Below are positions 38,401-50,258 of a stretch of 64,000 nt of DNA, in pieces. This DNA is from Tetrahymena thermophila SB210 (Eukaryota > Ciliophora > Oligohymenophorea > Hymenostomatida > Tetrahymenidae): assembly GCF_000189635.1 (NCBI RefSeq), contig NW_002476368.1, positions 1 through 64,000 of the forward strand, written 5' to 3'. Position 1 is the first letter of the stretch, and each line of letters starts with the position of its first letter. A program made the translations under genes and the position numbers. The notes below the pieces were generated by a model. The model was not told where the DNA came from, searched no databases, and saw only the letters and a program-made list of their open reading frames with translations.

Positions 38401-39913
38401 AGAAAGAAGTATTGGATTATCTGATACTTTATGCTAAGAGAGCTGAACCATAATTTTTGATTATATTTTTCTATTCTATTGTAAATAATAAGTTTATATT
38501 CAGAAATTATTAACTTAATAATTAAAAATTTATTAAATTATATTAAATAACAATAATTTACATTCAAGTGTAAAAAACAACTTTTAAAGATTTGATAATT
38601 TAATCATTAAATATCTCAAACTTAATGCTTCCAACTACTCTAGATATGTGCTACTTTATCATTTAGTAACAAAGATAAGTTAAAAGAAAATAAATTACTT
38701 AAGATTAATTTTTAAATCAAAAATAATTGAACAATTTTATACCATAACTATAATCCAGTTAGTAATTTTAATTAATTAATACTATTAAAATACATTTTTT
38801 TAATTATTAATTAAGATATTATTTTTAAAATATTTTTAAATAGAAATTTGATTAAAATTTGTTAAATAACTTTTAATTAGAAATTTAATTAATAAATATA
38901 ATTAAACTTCATATTAAATCTAAAATTTAGAGTAGATAGTAGTTTTATAATGCAGAACATAAGAATTAAACCTCATTTTTGAATAACCCACACTGTTTTC
39001 AAAATTAATTTATTATTAGAAATAAATATTTATAATTACATTATTTTAGATCAATTAATCTAATCGAAAATTAAATTGAATTGAGATTATTTTTTTTAAT
39101 AATTGAACCGAAAATTATATACCTATTCTTGAATAATGATTTATTGACTAAGAAATATACATTTAATATAACTATAAATATTATTTAATAAAATAAAAAA
39201 AATTTAAAACAAACAAAAAAAGGTTTTGAAACAGGTTTCAAACCTAATGGAAGAAATAAATAAATAAAAAGTGTTTAATCAAGTATTTCATTTTTGATAA
39301 AAAAAAAATAAAATTTTTTATCAAATATTTAATCTTGAATTAATTTTTTTTACAAAAAAAATGAATGAAAAAAGTTTTTAACTGTAAAATTAATTTGCCT
39401 ATTTTTTTAGGGTTAATGTTATAAAAATACATTAATAATATATGAGAAACTAGAGTATTTAATTTTTTTTTCAATATTAAAATGTTTATAAATTATTCTC
39501 ATTCATAAATATTTTAAAATTAAGCTTATTTTCAATAGTAAGTTAAAGTAATATATTTTTGTTTGCCCTATTTTGATATTAAATTTTAATTTAGTAAACA
39601 ATTAATTAACATAAAAATATTTTAAAATGTAGGAGATATAATAAAAGTTACATTTGTTCTAATTTAACATTTATCAATGTTTTAAAATTTTTTGATATAA
39701 TATGTGTGTAATTATACAAAGATTAAATGATATTTCAGTAAATAATTTAATATCAAGGAGCAAAAATGTTTATTATAGCTATGAAAATAGTTAATAATTA
39801 TTTTTACCATAAATATAACATATATTATATATTCATTTATGATTTTAAAAACATTTTTAATATGCTATTAATTTTTCAAAAAAAAGATCTATTTATTTTA
39901 TTAAATTATTTGT
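35489..39913. other. 4.4 kb AT-rich intergenic region
   Basis: No gene supported. Includes a (TTAA)n tract at about 35713-35738, promoter-side sequence of the large membrane protein on the left, the second copy of the dispersed repeat (39222-39395), and the 3' flank of the thioredoxin gene. ORFs are short in all frames. Confidence 0.45.
39222..39395 (-). repeat. Dispersed repeat, inverted second copy
   Basis: The minus strand of this stretch aligns by eye with 19620-19800. Shared blocks in order are TTCATTCATT, TTTTTTTTGTAAAA, TTCAAGATTAAATATTTGA, TTATCAAAAA, then GGTTTGAAACCTGTTT (GGTTCGAAACCTGTTT in the other copy). Here the end motif is CAGGTTTCAAACCT at 39232-39245. Divergence is moderate, so the copies are not recent. 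No coding capacity. Confidence 0.7.
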
Positions 39914-40574
39914 TCACTTTTCTTCTGAAAGTTTCTTAGCTTTTTCAACAAATTCCTTAAGCTTTTTTTCATCTAAGCCTAAAAATTCTAGAATAAAAAA
40001 GTGATATTTAAGATAAACCATTATTTATAATGATATAAATTACAGTCAAGAGGTTATCCTTTATGAACCAAAAACACAGCAGGAATGGAGCTGATCTAAT
40101 TTAATTAAATTATTTGTGTTGATAACATATGTTATTTTTAAAAAATAAATTACTCCAAGATCACCAGCAATATCTGAGTGATTATCAACGTTAATTTTAA
40201 CTACGTCAAACTTGTCATTAGATTCTTCAACATGCTTTTGCAAAATTGGAGTTAATTTTTTGCATGGACCACACCAACTTCATAATAATAATTAAATAAA
40301 AATCATTTAATTTATTAACTCAAAATGTATTGCTTGATCATTTATTATAAATTATCATTTTGCATTAATTAATTTACTCAGCATAAAAATCTAAAATGAC
40401 GGGCTTAGTGTTTTTACTAATTAACTTATCCCAATCTTCACTCTTTTCTAATTCTTTAATCTTTTGTTATTAAAATTAGAAGCTGCTTTAAAATTTTCGA
40501 TTCTTTAGAATTATAATTAAAATGTTTGATCACCTTGGAGAATAAAGACTATTTTTAAAAGAAAAAAAAGACAT
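39914..40574 (-). CDS. Thioredoxin, possibly mitochondrial
   Basis: Thioredoxin fold with the active site DFYADWCGPC, followed by KKLTPILQK, VVKINVDNHSDIAGDLG, the cis-proline segment ISSIPAVFLVHKGQ and a C-terminal helix ending KAKKLSEEK (TGA 39916-39914). Thioredoxins reduce protein disulfides through the two active-site cysteines. Exons on the minus strand: upstream part to 40378, then 40277-40154, 40095-40044, 39987-39914; phases close (introns 100, 58 and 56 nt). One intron splits the active site just before WCGPC. The 5' end is unresolved: an ATG at 40574 opens MSFFSFKNSLYSPR, which looks like a mitochondrial presequence, but joining it to KIKELEKSEDWDKLI needs an intron whose phase I could not close. 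The mature domain is certain, the leader is not. Confidence 0.88.
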
Positions 40575-42070
40575 TTAATTTAAAATATTGTAAGTGAATT
40601 AAAATACAAATGAGCTAGAGCAAAGGAGTTGATTTCTTTGTAAAACTTGCTTGAAAATCTATCTGCTAATCATCATTTTTAATGTATGTAGATCTACTTA
40701 TTTATTCTATCTATTAAAGTAACAATTTATTTATTTATTAATTAAAGAAATAATAAAGAAATCTTTGATATTAAGATTAGTGTATTTAATAATCCGTCAC
40801 TTGTAAAAAATAAATAATTAATCATTTTGTAAATTTAAATATATCTAGAAATCTTCCATATCTAGAAAAAAGGTAAATTTCTAAATATTTTTCCTTATTT
40901 TTCTGCTTATTATTCAAAAATAAATAGTAAGTATTTCAATATTTATATTTTATTTGTGAAAATTTTGAATTTCATTTTCTATTTTTTAAAGTCGAATTAA
41001 TTTGGAATCAGTTAATAAAATATTAAATTAATCAAAAATTTTATAACAGATTCAATAGTTAATTCTACTTGGCTATTTAATAAATAAATTTTCAGTATTG
41101 TAATTAAAATTAAATACTTTGTAAATTTAATTAATTAGCTTGAATTTAATTTTAGAATAGTAAATTAATTTTTTATTTAATGTAAAAGAATGAATGGCTG
41201 ATAGACCAAAGTGTTCTATTTATGGATACAAGTATAGGATTCAATTTTATTAAATAATTTAAATGAAGATAGTTTTGATTCTTAATTAATTTGAACCTGT
41301 GAAAATTTTTCTATACAATTAAATTTGGCAACATAAAATTTATAAAAGCTTACAACATAATTGACAAAGAAATAAATTTATTTATAAATAAAAGTAGAGT
41401 AATAAAGAGGTAGGAAGGAATGGTAGGTAGGTAGGTTAGGTTATTGATACTTTTTTAAAATTATAATTTTTTAAAAATGAATTAATATAATAATAATTAT
41501 CATAAAAATGTTGCTTGAAAGCAGAGTATATTGGTTATTATTTAATAAGACTCATTTGATAGTAATATAATGTATGGATGGATGGATGAAAGGATGAATC
41601 AATTAGAGTTTGGTTGCGTGTAAAAAGAATTTTAGAAAGATTCTAATTTTATTGAGCATATTAATCAATCAACCAATCGTTTAACAAGAAGAAAAGTAAG
41701 GCTTAATTTAGAACTGATTAATTATATTTGAATTTAGTTCATATAGAGATTGCTTTTTTGTTTGTATAATTGAAGTATTTATGTTTATTTTTTGTATGTT
41801 TTAATAGTATTAATTAGATATAAATTATTTCTTTGAGAAAATACTTTTGAATTATGTGTGCAGCTTTATTCAACATTATTTGTTATCAATTTAATTGTAG
41901 ATTTTTTGCTAAAACAAGAATGATTTCATTAAGTTTTTAGGTTTTATTATGATATTTGACTAATATATCAAACATTTATCAAGTTATTCTTTCAAAAAGA
42001 GTTGGATCTTTTGCTATCTAAGAATTCATATATAGTAAGTCTTCTTTTAGGTTAGCTATTTTATTGGTTT
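40575..42070. other. Intergenic with short tandem repeats
   Basis: AT-rich spacer. A (GGTA)n-like tract lies at 41409-41440 and an (ATGG)n tract at 41571-41590. No gene supported. Confidence 0.45.
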
Positions 42071-42313
42071 TCATTTTTTTCTGAGTCGTTTCTATAATTT
42101 AATAGCAAATTTATGAGTAAAAAGCTTAAAAAACTTAATTTTTATTTACGCATTATTTGATTCTTCGCTCACAAGGCTTTCAGGGAGTGAGAGTTCCATG
42201 ATGTCATTCAAAGGAGATTCAGTAGGTCTATTATGTAAATGAGAAATAAATAAAAATAAACTTTTGGAGAAATATAATTCTATACTTGAATTGTGGAGAG
42301 TGGGGAAAGACAT
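42071..42313 (-). CDS. Possible short ORF, unrecognised
   Basis: ATG at 42313, 80 codons, TGA at 42073-42071. It coincides with a local rise in G+C (about 42160-42340) in otherwise AT-rich DNA, and the middle reads like coding sequence: RPTESPLNDIMELSLPESLV, then SEESNNAQ. The start (MSFPTLHNSS) is followed by a T-rich hydrophobic stretch that might instead be an intron. It may be one exon of a larger gene. No family recognised. Confidence 0.3.
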
Positions 42314-42862
42314 TGTCAAGGTTAGCAGCAGCTAAAAGGTGAGACATTTTTATGAGTAGTTATTTATAATAATATTTTATTGGTATGATTTGCGTGAGAG
42401 TTGTTTATTGTTATGAACAATATTAGATATCCAATCAATTAACAGAAAAAGAGTATTTTTAGTTTGTTTGTTTGTTTGGTTTTTGATTATTATTTTTAAT
42501 AATTTTTTTGAATTGATATTAATTATTATAAGATCAAGTTGATCTATTTTTCTAAGCTTTTTACTTACGGATTATCAGATGATATTGGTTTGTTATAAGT
42601 AAGAATTAGACTACTATTGATTATTATAAACAATTTGATTAGTAGTAATTATTTTTCTAAGACACTTTTTTACAAATAGTTGGAAAGAATCAAAAATAAA
42701 TAATTGAAATTTATTTGTTGGTGAGGGATTATAAAATATATCAACCAACATTAATTAACTCACCTCTTTTCATATAGTTTTATCTATTCTTTTTTTAGAT
42801 AATTTAATGATCTGCGCATCATCAATCGTCTTTAGTATTCTAAAATTATAATATTAGAAAGC

Positions 42863-44095
42863 ATGCTAAAAATTTTTTTATTATATAAACAAACAAAGAA
42901 AGCACTATAATTAATTACTATACCTATAGTAATAAAATTTAAATCAAGATAAATTTACAAATCTGCTCTATCAGATTTGAGTGAAGAAAGCATCTCAATA
43001 CAAATCTATATCAATATAAAAATAAATATCGACTTATTTTTTTTAATTTCGATGAAATTAGACCCATTTCAAAATTTTAAACTCTACCAACTTAAATTGG
43101 TCTTTGGCTATCATAAAACATATAAAGAATCTCGCGCAAAATTAAATTTTGTTTTTTTAATATATTTGCATTTCAACTCATTCCATTTAAAACAAAAATA
43201 GAAATTTTACTTTTTTGTTGGTCTCAAGTATTTTTAGATTAATCAAAACCCCCTCAACTTAAATAATGTAAGCGTGCAATATTTATTAATGCACTATCTT
43301 TGTGACAACTTAACATTATATAATATATAATACTTGTTTATTACGTTTAGAAATTGTGGTATTTACTAGATTTGCTTCACTTTGATTTCATTAAGAAATC
43401 GATTACCACTCATTTAATTAAAAAATATATATTCTATTTTGAATGGTGTTAATATTTATTAAAAAGGAAAAAAAAGTTTAAAATTAAACAAATTTAGGTT
43501 AAATATGAATTTAAAGTAATTATATTACTATTTAATTTTAATTCTTTAAATCACATATTTATCCTATCTACTATCTTTCTAAGTACTATCTTAATCAACA
43601 TTAATTAACAAAAATCATATCGCTTTTGTTGGAAATTTCTTTCTTCTTTTTTAAATTTATTACCATTATTAAATCAATATAAATAGCATCATCAGCTATC
43701 AGAAATTTATTGTTTTCATTTATTTTTAAATAATCTCAAATTTTTAAAAATTAACATAGACAATTTTTGCAGAGTTAATAACTCCAAAAATACTTAAATA
43801 TGATGTCAGTAATACGAATATCAAAATAAAAAAGCTGTCGAATTTATTACTCAATGTTAAAATAAATCTAATAAATCTAACTGAAATATTTCAAAATGAA
43901 CAAAATCATTTTTAAAATTTATTGGAGTCACTTAAAAATAAAAATTCAGAATCTTTTGACAACAATTTACAAAAAATTGTTTAATAAAGTAATAAAAACA
44001 GGTATAATAAATAATGTTAGCAAGTAATTTACACACATATAAATTAATTTAAAAGAATTACACTTGTACATAAAGAAGTATAGCTAATTTTATGA
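42863..44095 (+). CDS. Long ciliate-code ORF, possible membrane-associated protein
   Basis: ATG at 42863 and no TGA until 44093-44095: 410 codons. With roughly 80% A+T a TGA is expected about every 60 codons, so this length is unlikely by chance, though base composition is close to the flanks. The product is rich in Ile, Leu, Asn and Phe. It has hydrophobic stretches (NIDLFFLISMKL; LNFVFLIYLHF; QLYYYLILILQITYLSYLLS; HIAFVGNFFLLF) and a polar, possibly helical C-terminal region (LTEIFQNEQNHFQNLLESLK). No family recognised. It is either a real single-exon gene or AT-rich intergenic DNA that is open by chance. Confidence 0.4.
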
Positions 44096-45490
44096 ATAAC
44101 ATTTTGCTTTGAAAATAAATATTGAATGACTAGTTACTTGCCATTAATTTTGTCAAATTTTCTCAAATTAAATTCATACAGTTAAGGCAATTTTAAATTT
44201 GAAGTTAATTTAATTGAAACTACAATGTACCTATAACTCAAAATATCATGGTTAAAGAGTATTTTTAAGAATTTTTCATTCTAATATATATCTATTTTAG
44301 ATAATTAATCCTCTCAGTTGGGGAATAAAACTTTTGAGGGATATGAAGAGTTATACAATTTAAATATTATATTTAAATTCTGCGTATATAATTATCTTAA
44401 GTATTATAGTTAAATAATTTATAAAGTTTATGTAAAAAAATTATTGAACTTTAAAATATCAACATCTAAAATACATGTAATTCACATTGTAATTGAAATT
44501 TTTTCAGGATTATGATTTGATAATATAGACAATATATATACCATTATAATTCCCCAACCTTCTATTTTTAAAAAAAATAAATTCTAAAAATTTCATTTGT
44601 CAGTTTAAAGTACATAAATATAGTAAAACTCCCCCGAATGGCTTAAATTATATATTGATGGAAAAAGCTGTTGGTGTAGGAAATATTTTTTCAGTAACTA
44701 ATTTATAAAAATAATTTTAAAAATTTAGATTATATTTATTTTTTATATTTTATGTAATTCATAAGCAATAAATTTATAATAAAAAAAATTATAGTTTATT
44801 CATTTTTCAATTTTAGAAAACTCAAATATTTTTACTTGATTAGAGTTATTATAATTGTTAATTATAACAAGGATTTACTACTAAATAAGGTTATTATTCC
44901 TATTTAATTATCTTTAAGAAATTAATTTGTAATAAAATAAAATTTTAATATAAAATATTAATACAAAAATAATTTTTTAATATAAAATTGCAAAATATTA
45001 TCATAAAAATAATTTTTTAATTTTTAATAAATTTATATTAAACGGTAAATTAAATTTAGAATAAAAAGGCATATTTATCATAACAAAAGTTAAATTATTA
45101 TTGAGTATTATTTAATTTAAATAAATCTTAATAAATATCCATTCTACAGCAAATTCAAAATGTTTGATTAAATAAATATAAATCTGCTAATAATCAATAA
45201 TATTTAACCAATATTTTAGTGAGTGAATTTAATCGTGTTTGTCAATTCTAAATATTAAATAATTGGTTTGTAAATTGAAAACAACTGAAAAAAAATCAAA
45301 ATCAAATTTTAAAATATATTGTTTTTGTTTTTTAAGTGAATAAATCAATCAATCAATCAATTAATAAAAATAATATTCAAACTAATAACATCATAGATAA
45401 ATAAATATATTGAAATATCTCTAACTTCCAAATATTAGCCAAAATATAAAAACATTATTAGCATACAAGATTAGATAAAAATATAATAAG
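44096..45490. other. Intergenic, 5' region of the coiled-coil gene
   Basis: AT-rich, no ORF supported. (TCAA)n occurs at about 45345-45361 shortly upstream of the next start codon. Confidence 0.45.
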
Positions 45491-48400
45491 ATGGCTACGC
45501 CAAATTTAAGAGAGTCTGATTTTCAAGGATACAATAGCAAGAATTCAGAACAGCAAGGTTCAGACAACAAAGTTAAGTTTTTGTAATCGCCATAATTATT
45601 TGTTACAAAACCTGACAATTCAAGAGATGTTTCACCAGTATAAATGACTTAGTCATATTTCTAAGATTCAGGTAAACTTTATAACTTTTTTTATAATTTC
45701 ATTTATAAATTGATTTATAATTAAAGATAGCAAGAGTTAAAATGGATATTCAATATCAAAAACAACGATCACAACAAAAATAGTTTCTAATACAAGACCA
45801 AATTATTTGCAAAGCACAGGATCTACAAATAATTTAACATAAATTGGATAGACTTCAACTTAAACTAGGAATTTTAGCACAGATTTTAAGCCAAAAAATA
45901 CAGAAAACTTAACTTTAAACACTCCCTCATATGCTAGTAAACCAATGACAATTTAAGATATGAATAATTCTTAGTTAGAGTCAGCTCGAAACAAGCATTT
46001 GAAAGATATCGAAAACTCACTAATTAAAGAAAGAGCTCTTGTTAATGCATTAAATGTAGAGAAAGAAGTGATAAATAACAAATTAAAAGAATCAGAACCT
46101 AGAGTAAACTTTGTTTGATAAAATTTCTTTGCATTTATCATTTTAATTTTAAAAGTTTTCTCCATTTTCTAGTCAGACAAATGCATTTGGCACTATTTCT
46201 AATCACAGTGTATAGCTCAATAAGGTAAAGCAAAAATATTCATTCAAAGGAAAGCTTTAAATATTTTATGAATATATTTAGGATGAAGTTAGTAGATTGT
46301 ATATTTTATGCAAAGAAAAAGATTAAATTATTTAAGGATTAATGGACGATCTTGCTTCTAAGCCTTCAAGAGAAGCAGCAGAAGCAGAAAAAATGCATTT
46401 AATTACTTAAATTTCAAATTATAAAAACACAGTAATTGAATTTGAAAATAAAATTGCTTTACTTTCAACTGAAAATGAAAGATTAAATAGGAAAATCTAA
46501 GATAGAGATTATGAAATTTAAAAAAGGAATAGTGAAAGTGCATTTAATGAAGAAAAATTAAAAATTGAAATGGAAGAACTGATCTAAAGTTATGAAGAGA
46601 GATTGAATAAAGTAAAAATAAATTCAATTTAAAATTAAAAAATACTAAAAAAAATATTTTTTTTACATTAGCTTATTATGGAGAATGAAAAAATAATAAT
46701 GATTAATGAGAGTTTGAGGTCAAAATTGGATTAAGCTTAACAAAGCTTTGAAATTAGAGAAAAACATATAGAAGAACAAACAGAAAAAATTAGAAATTAT
46801 TGGAAGGACCACTTCTCTAAAGAATTGTAAGAACATAAGAAGACTGTTGAGATGGAAAAGGGAGTTTACGAAAGCTAGCTAAAACACACCAAGACTATGA
46901 ATGTAGACATGGAAAATAAAATGAAATAGTATTTGCTTGAAATATAGGAATTAAATTAAGCTATTATTGAGAAAGATTCATTGCTTCAAGAATTCTAAAT
47001 TTAGCTAGGAGTTTTTGATAAAAAGTAATAAGAGCTAACTGAACTAAGTAGGTTATATGCAGATGCTAACAAAAGAATCAAAGATATTGAGGGAAAATTA
47101 AATGTAGTTCTGAATGAGAATTAAAAGTTAGCAGATGTAGAATATTATTTTATTTAGTTAATATTTTATTAATGATAATTTTTATGTTAGGTTGCTGATT
47201 CAAATAGAATAGAATTGGAATAATGGAAATAGAGATACTTCGAATCAGAAGAAAGATAATAAAAAATTTAACAAGATCACACAAAGTAGATTCTTGATTT
47301 AAGGATAAGCTTTGATGAATAAAAGGAATAAATTATGAAAACTGAAAAAGCTAACTTAGATGCTCATAACCAAATTAACTAAGACGTAATTTCAATTTTT
47401 CTTAAACATTTTTTACTTAGTTTTTTAAATATTTTTTAGGAAAAAGTAAATCTCTTGATGAAAATAGTTCTTGTACAAGCAGAAAACGAAAAAAGTCACA
47501 ATTAAATAATTTAATTACAAAGAATTATTGATGATTTATAATTTGAAATTAAACAAGTATTTATATTTTTTGATTTTACTTTAGAAAGTAGTTTTATTTT
47601 TTTAATTTTAAATAATAGCAATCATAAAAACTTGAATTTCTCAACTCTGATCAAACTATGCTTATGGAGAGAAACGAAGATCTTGAGAAAAAGATAGAGT
47701 CTTTGATTCATAATATAGACGAATTAAACTAAGGACTTAAAATTAGAATTGAAGAAGTTGAAATATGGAGATAGAAGGTAAAATAAAATTGACAAAATAT
47801 TTTATATTAAAATTTATTTAATAAATTAAATTAAAGTATATTGAATTGCAGAATGAATGTGAAGATAAAATTAACTAATTATCATCTCACCATGAACAAC
47901 ATACAACAATATAAATAGAGAAATTTACTAAAGAAATAGAAAATCAAAAGTAGGAATATGAAGAACACATTAAGAAAACTAAAAAGCAGTAGTAAGCTGA
48001 AAATGATGATAGGCAAAGATAAATTGCACTTCTCGAAAAAAAAATTGATAATATTAAGCAAGAAAACGACTCCTAATCAAATCTTTTAATAGAGAAGATA
48101 AGAGTAAAATTAAATTATAAAATATTCAATTCAAATTTAATTATTTTTGAAAAAAATATCAAGTAAAATGAAGATTTGCAGCTGGAATTGCACTAAGCAA
48201 AAATAGAAAGAGAAAGAGTCCATACTGCCAAACTAGAAAAAGAAAGTGAATACGAAAGTCTAAAATTAAAATATGACAGACTTGAATAATAACACAAATA
48301 GCAATTTGAAGATTTCATATCTAAGCTTAGAGCTAAAGATGATGAACTGGATGAAATGAGAAGAGATAGATCTAATAAAAACATAGAAATAGAATCTCTA

Positions 48401-49741
48401 AAGGCTAAAATGTAATTAATAGATGAAGAGATAGAAAAAAGAAAGGCTGTATACAACGATTTACAACTTAAATTCAACCAAATCATCGATGAAAATGAAA
48501 GATTGTTAAGCAAATGTATATCATCATAATATTAATTTTAACTTAAATAATTTTAAATTAAAAAATGATTTTAGAATTAATTTTTATTTTAAAAACTAGA
48601 ATTTTATAAAGAAATAATTCAAAATTAATTTTTTTGACAAATCTCATTCATTTTGATTAGGGATTTAGATAATTTTACTTGGAATTTAAAATAATATTTT
48701 TTATTTAAAATAATTTAGTAAGCGAACTAGAAATGTTGAAAAAAGATATGGAGAGACTAAAAGTATAACACATTGAGGAGATTGAAACTGTTAAATTTAA
48801 TAATAGAGAAAACGCAGATAAAGAGAAAAGAGAAATGCAAATAGATTTCCGTTAGAAATTAGAAAAAGAAATTACTGATCAGAGATAACATTATGATGGT
48901 TTAATGCATAAACTTGAGAGCAATATTACTGTATTAGAAAATAAATTGAAGATAGCAAATGGAGATTACGAAGCTTCAGAAGCCAAAAGACTTTTGCAGA
49001 TTGAATAGTTTAATCAAAAAATAAACGAAATGGAAGCTATTCATAAAGTAAATAAAATTTTATTTAATTTAATTTTCTTAAATTGACTTAAATTAAGGTA
49101 AATTTAGAGGATTAAAGACACCTTATGGAGAGAGAATTCGAAACATAATTTAATAATCATTCTATTTAACTTAAGACAATTATAGCTGACGTAAGCATAA
49201 CTTTAAAATGGAAATAAAAAATCATGATTTTTTAATAATTTTAAATAGCATGAAAGAGAAATAACTTCATTGAAAGGACAAGTTGAAAATTTAATTGCCG
49301 ACTTAAATGTTGAAAGGTTTAATTTTATTATTTATTTATAATAAAATTTTAAATAAATTTAACTAATTTAGGTCAAAGTATCATAGAGCTATGATAGATT
49401 TAGATAAAGCTTGCAGAGATATAGAAATTTGGAGAGGAAAGGCTGGATAAATTGATCCAAATCATCCTTATTTATAAGAGTTGCAAAGCTAGTTAGAAAT
49501 CAAAAGAAGGGAATGTCTAGATTTGCAAGGCAGATTACATGATATAGATAGAAGAAGAAATGATTTAGAAAGGTAACTTACAAAAACTAGAGCAAGAGCT
49601 CCTTCTGTGGATGGCTTTGGCAAACCTCCAATAATTACACTTGAAAGATCAACAGTTAATTTAGGAATATTAGAAGAAAACGATAAGCTAAATAGAATGG
49701 TCCTTAACAGATGCAGAGAAATAGTTCATAATAAATATTGA
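45491..49741 (+). CDS. Long coiled-coil protein, probably cytoskeletal
   Basis: Fourteen exons with all phases closing: 45491-45671, 45727-46103, 46177-46224, 46282-46611, 46672-47136, 47191-47385, 47440-47556, 47619-47777, 47837-48103, 48164-48515, 48719-49047, 49098-49190, 49249-49316, 49372-49741. That gives 1116 codons plus TGA. Residues 1 to about 170 are polar and probably disordered (starts MATPNLRESDFQGYNSKN). From about residue 170 to 980 the sequence is nearly continuous Glu/Lys/Leu/Gln heptads (for example ENSLIKERALVNALNVEKE). The C-terminal ~120 residues are different: ACRDIEIWRGKAGQIDPNHP, a basic helix KRRECLDLQGRLHDIDRRR, and a last segment LEENDKLNRMVLNRCREI. This architecture suggests a basal-body, axonemal or cortical filament protein, but I cannot name a family. 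Introns are 52-203 nt. Confidence 0.88.
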
Positions 49742-50258
49742 AAGTTTTCTAATTTCAAAAATTTACTATTTTAATTAACAAATAAATATCAAAAAAAGCT
49801 TAAAATTAATTAAAAACTCCTTACTATATTATAATCAAATTAATTTTCTTGTAATTTATAAACCACTATATATAATGTATAATATCTATCCCATATCCTT
49901 TTACCAAACTAATTATTTTAACTAATTCCTAGATTTGATAATTTAAAAAAAAAAATTTTTTGTCAAAATTTATAAGGATGAGAAATTATGAGTATTTACA
50001 TTAAATTATATTATTATTGTTACTATATCCTATCAAGAAACAAATAATTTTACCATTTAAAAAATTTGTTACAAAAGTAATAGTAAATAAAATTTATAAT
50101 TGTAGAAATAAAACTAGGAATGAATAAGTTTTTATTAAGAATAGTAATAATTTTTAACTATAAAGAACAAATAAATATTTGATTTAACATAGTATACTCA
50201 GTAATATTATATATTTATTGATAGTTTAGTATAATTTATATGTATATTTAATAAAAGT
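49742..50258. other. Spacer between convergent genes
   Basis: 517 bases between the 3' ends of the coiled-coil gene and the Aurora-like kinase. AT-rich, nothing else seen. Confidence 0.5.

Noticed and set aside
38375..38455. tRNA-like stretch on the minus strand (GGTTCAGCTC, GGATTCACATCC)
   Set aside because: The T-arm has a four-base loop and the anticodon stem-loop is not canonical. At most a decayed pseudogene; too weak to annotate.
48193..48513. Minus-strand 106-codon Ser/Leu-rich ORF
   Set aside because: Antisense to exon 10 of the coiled-coil gene.
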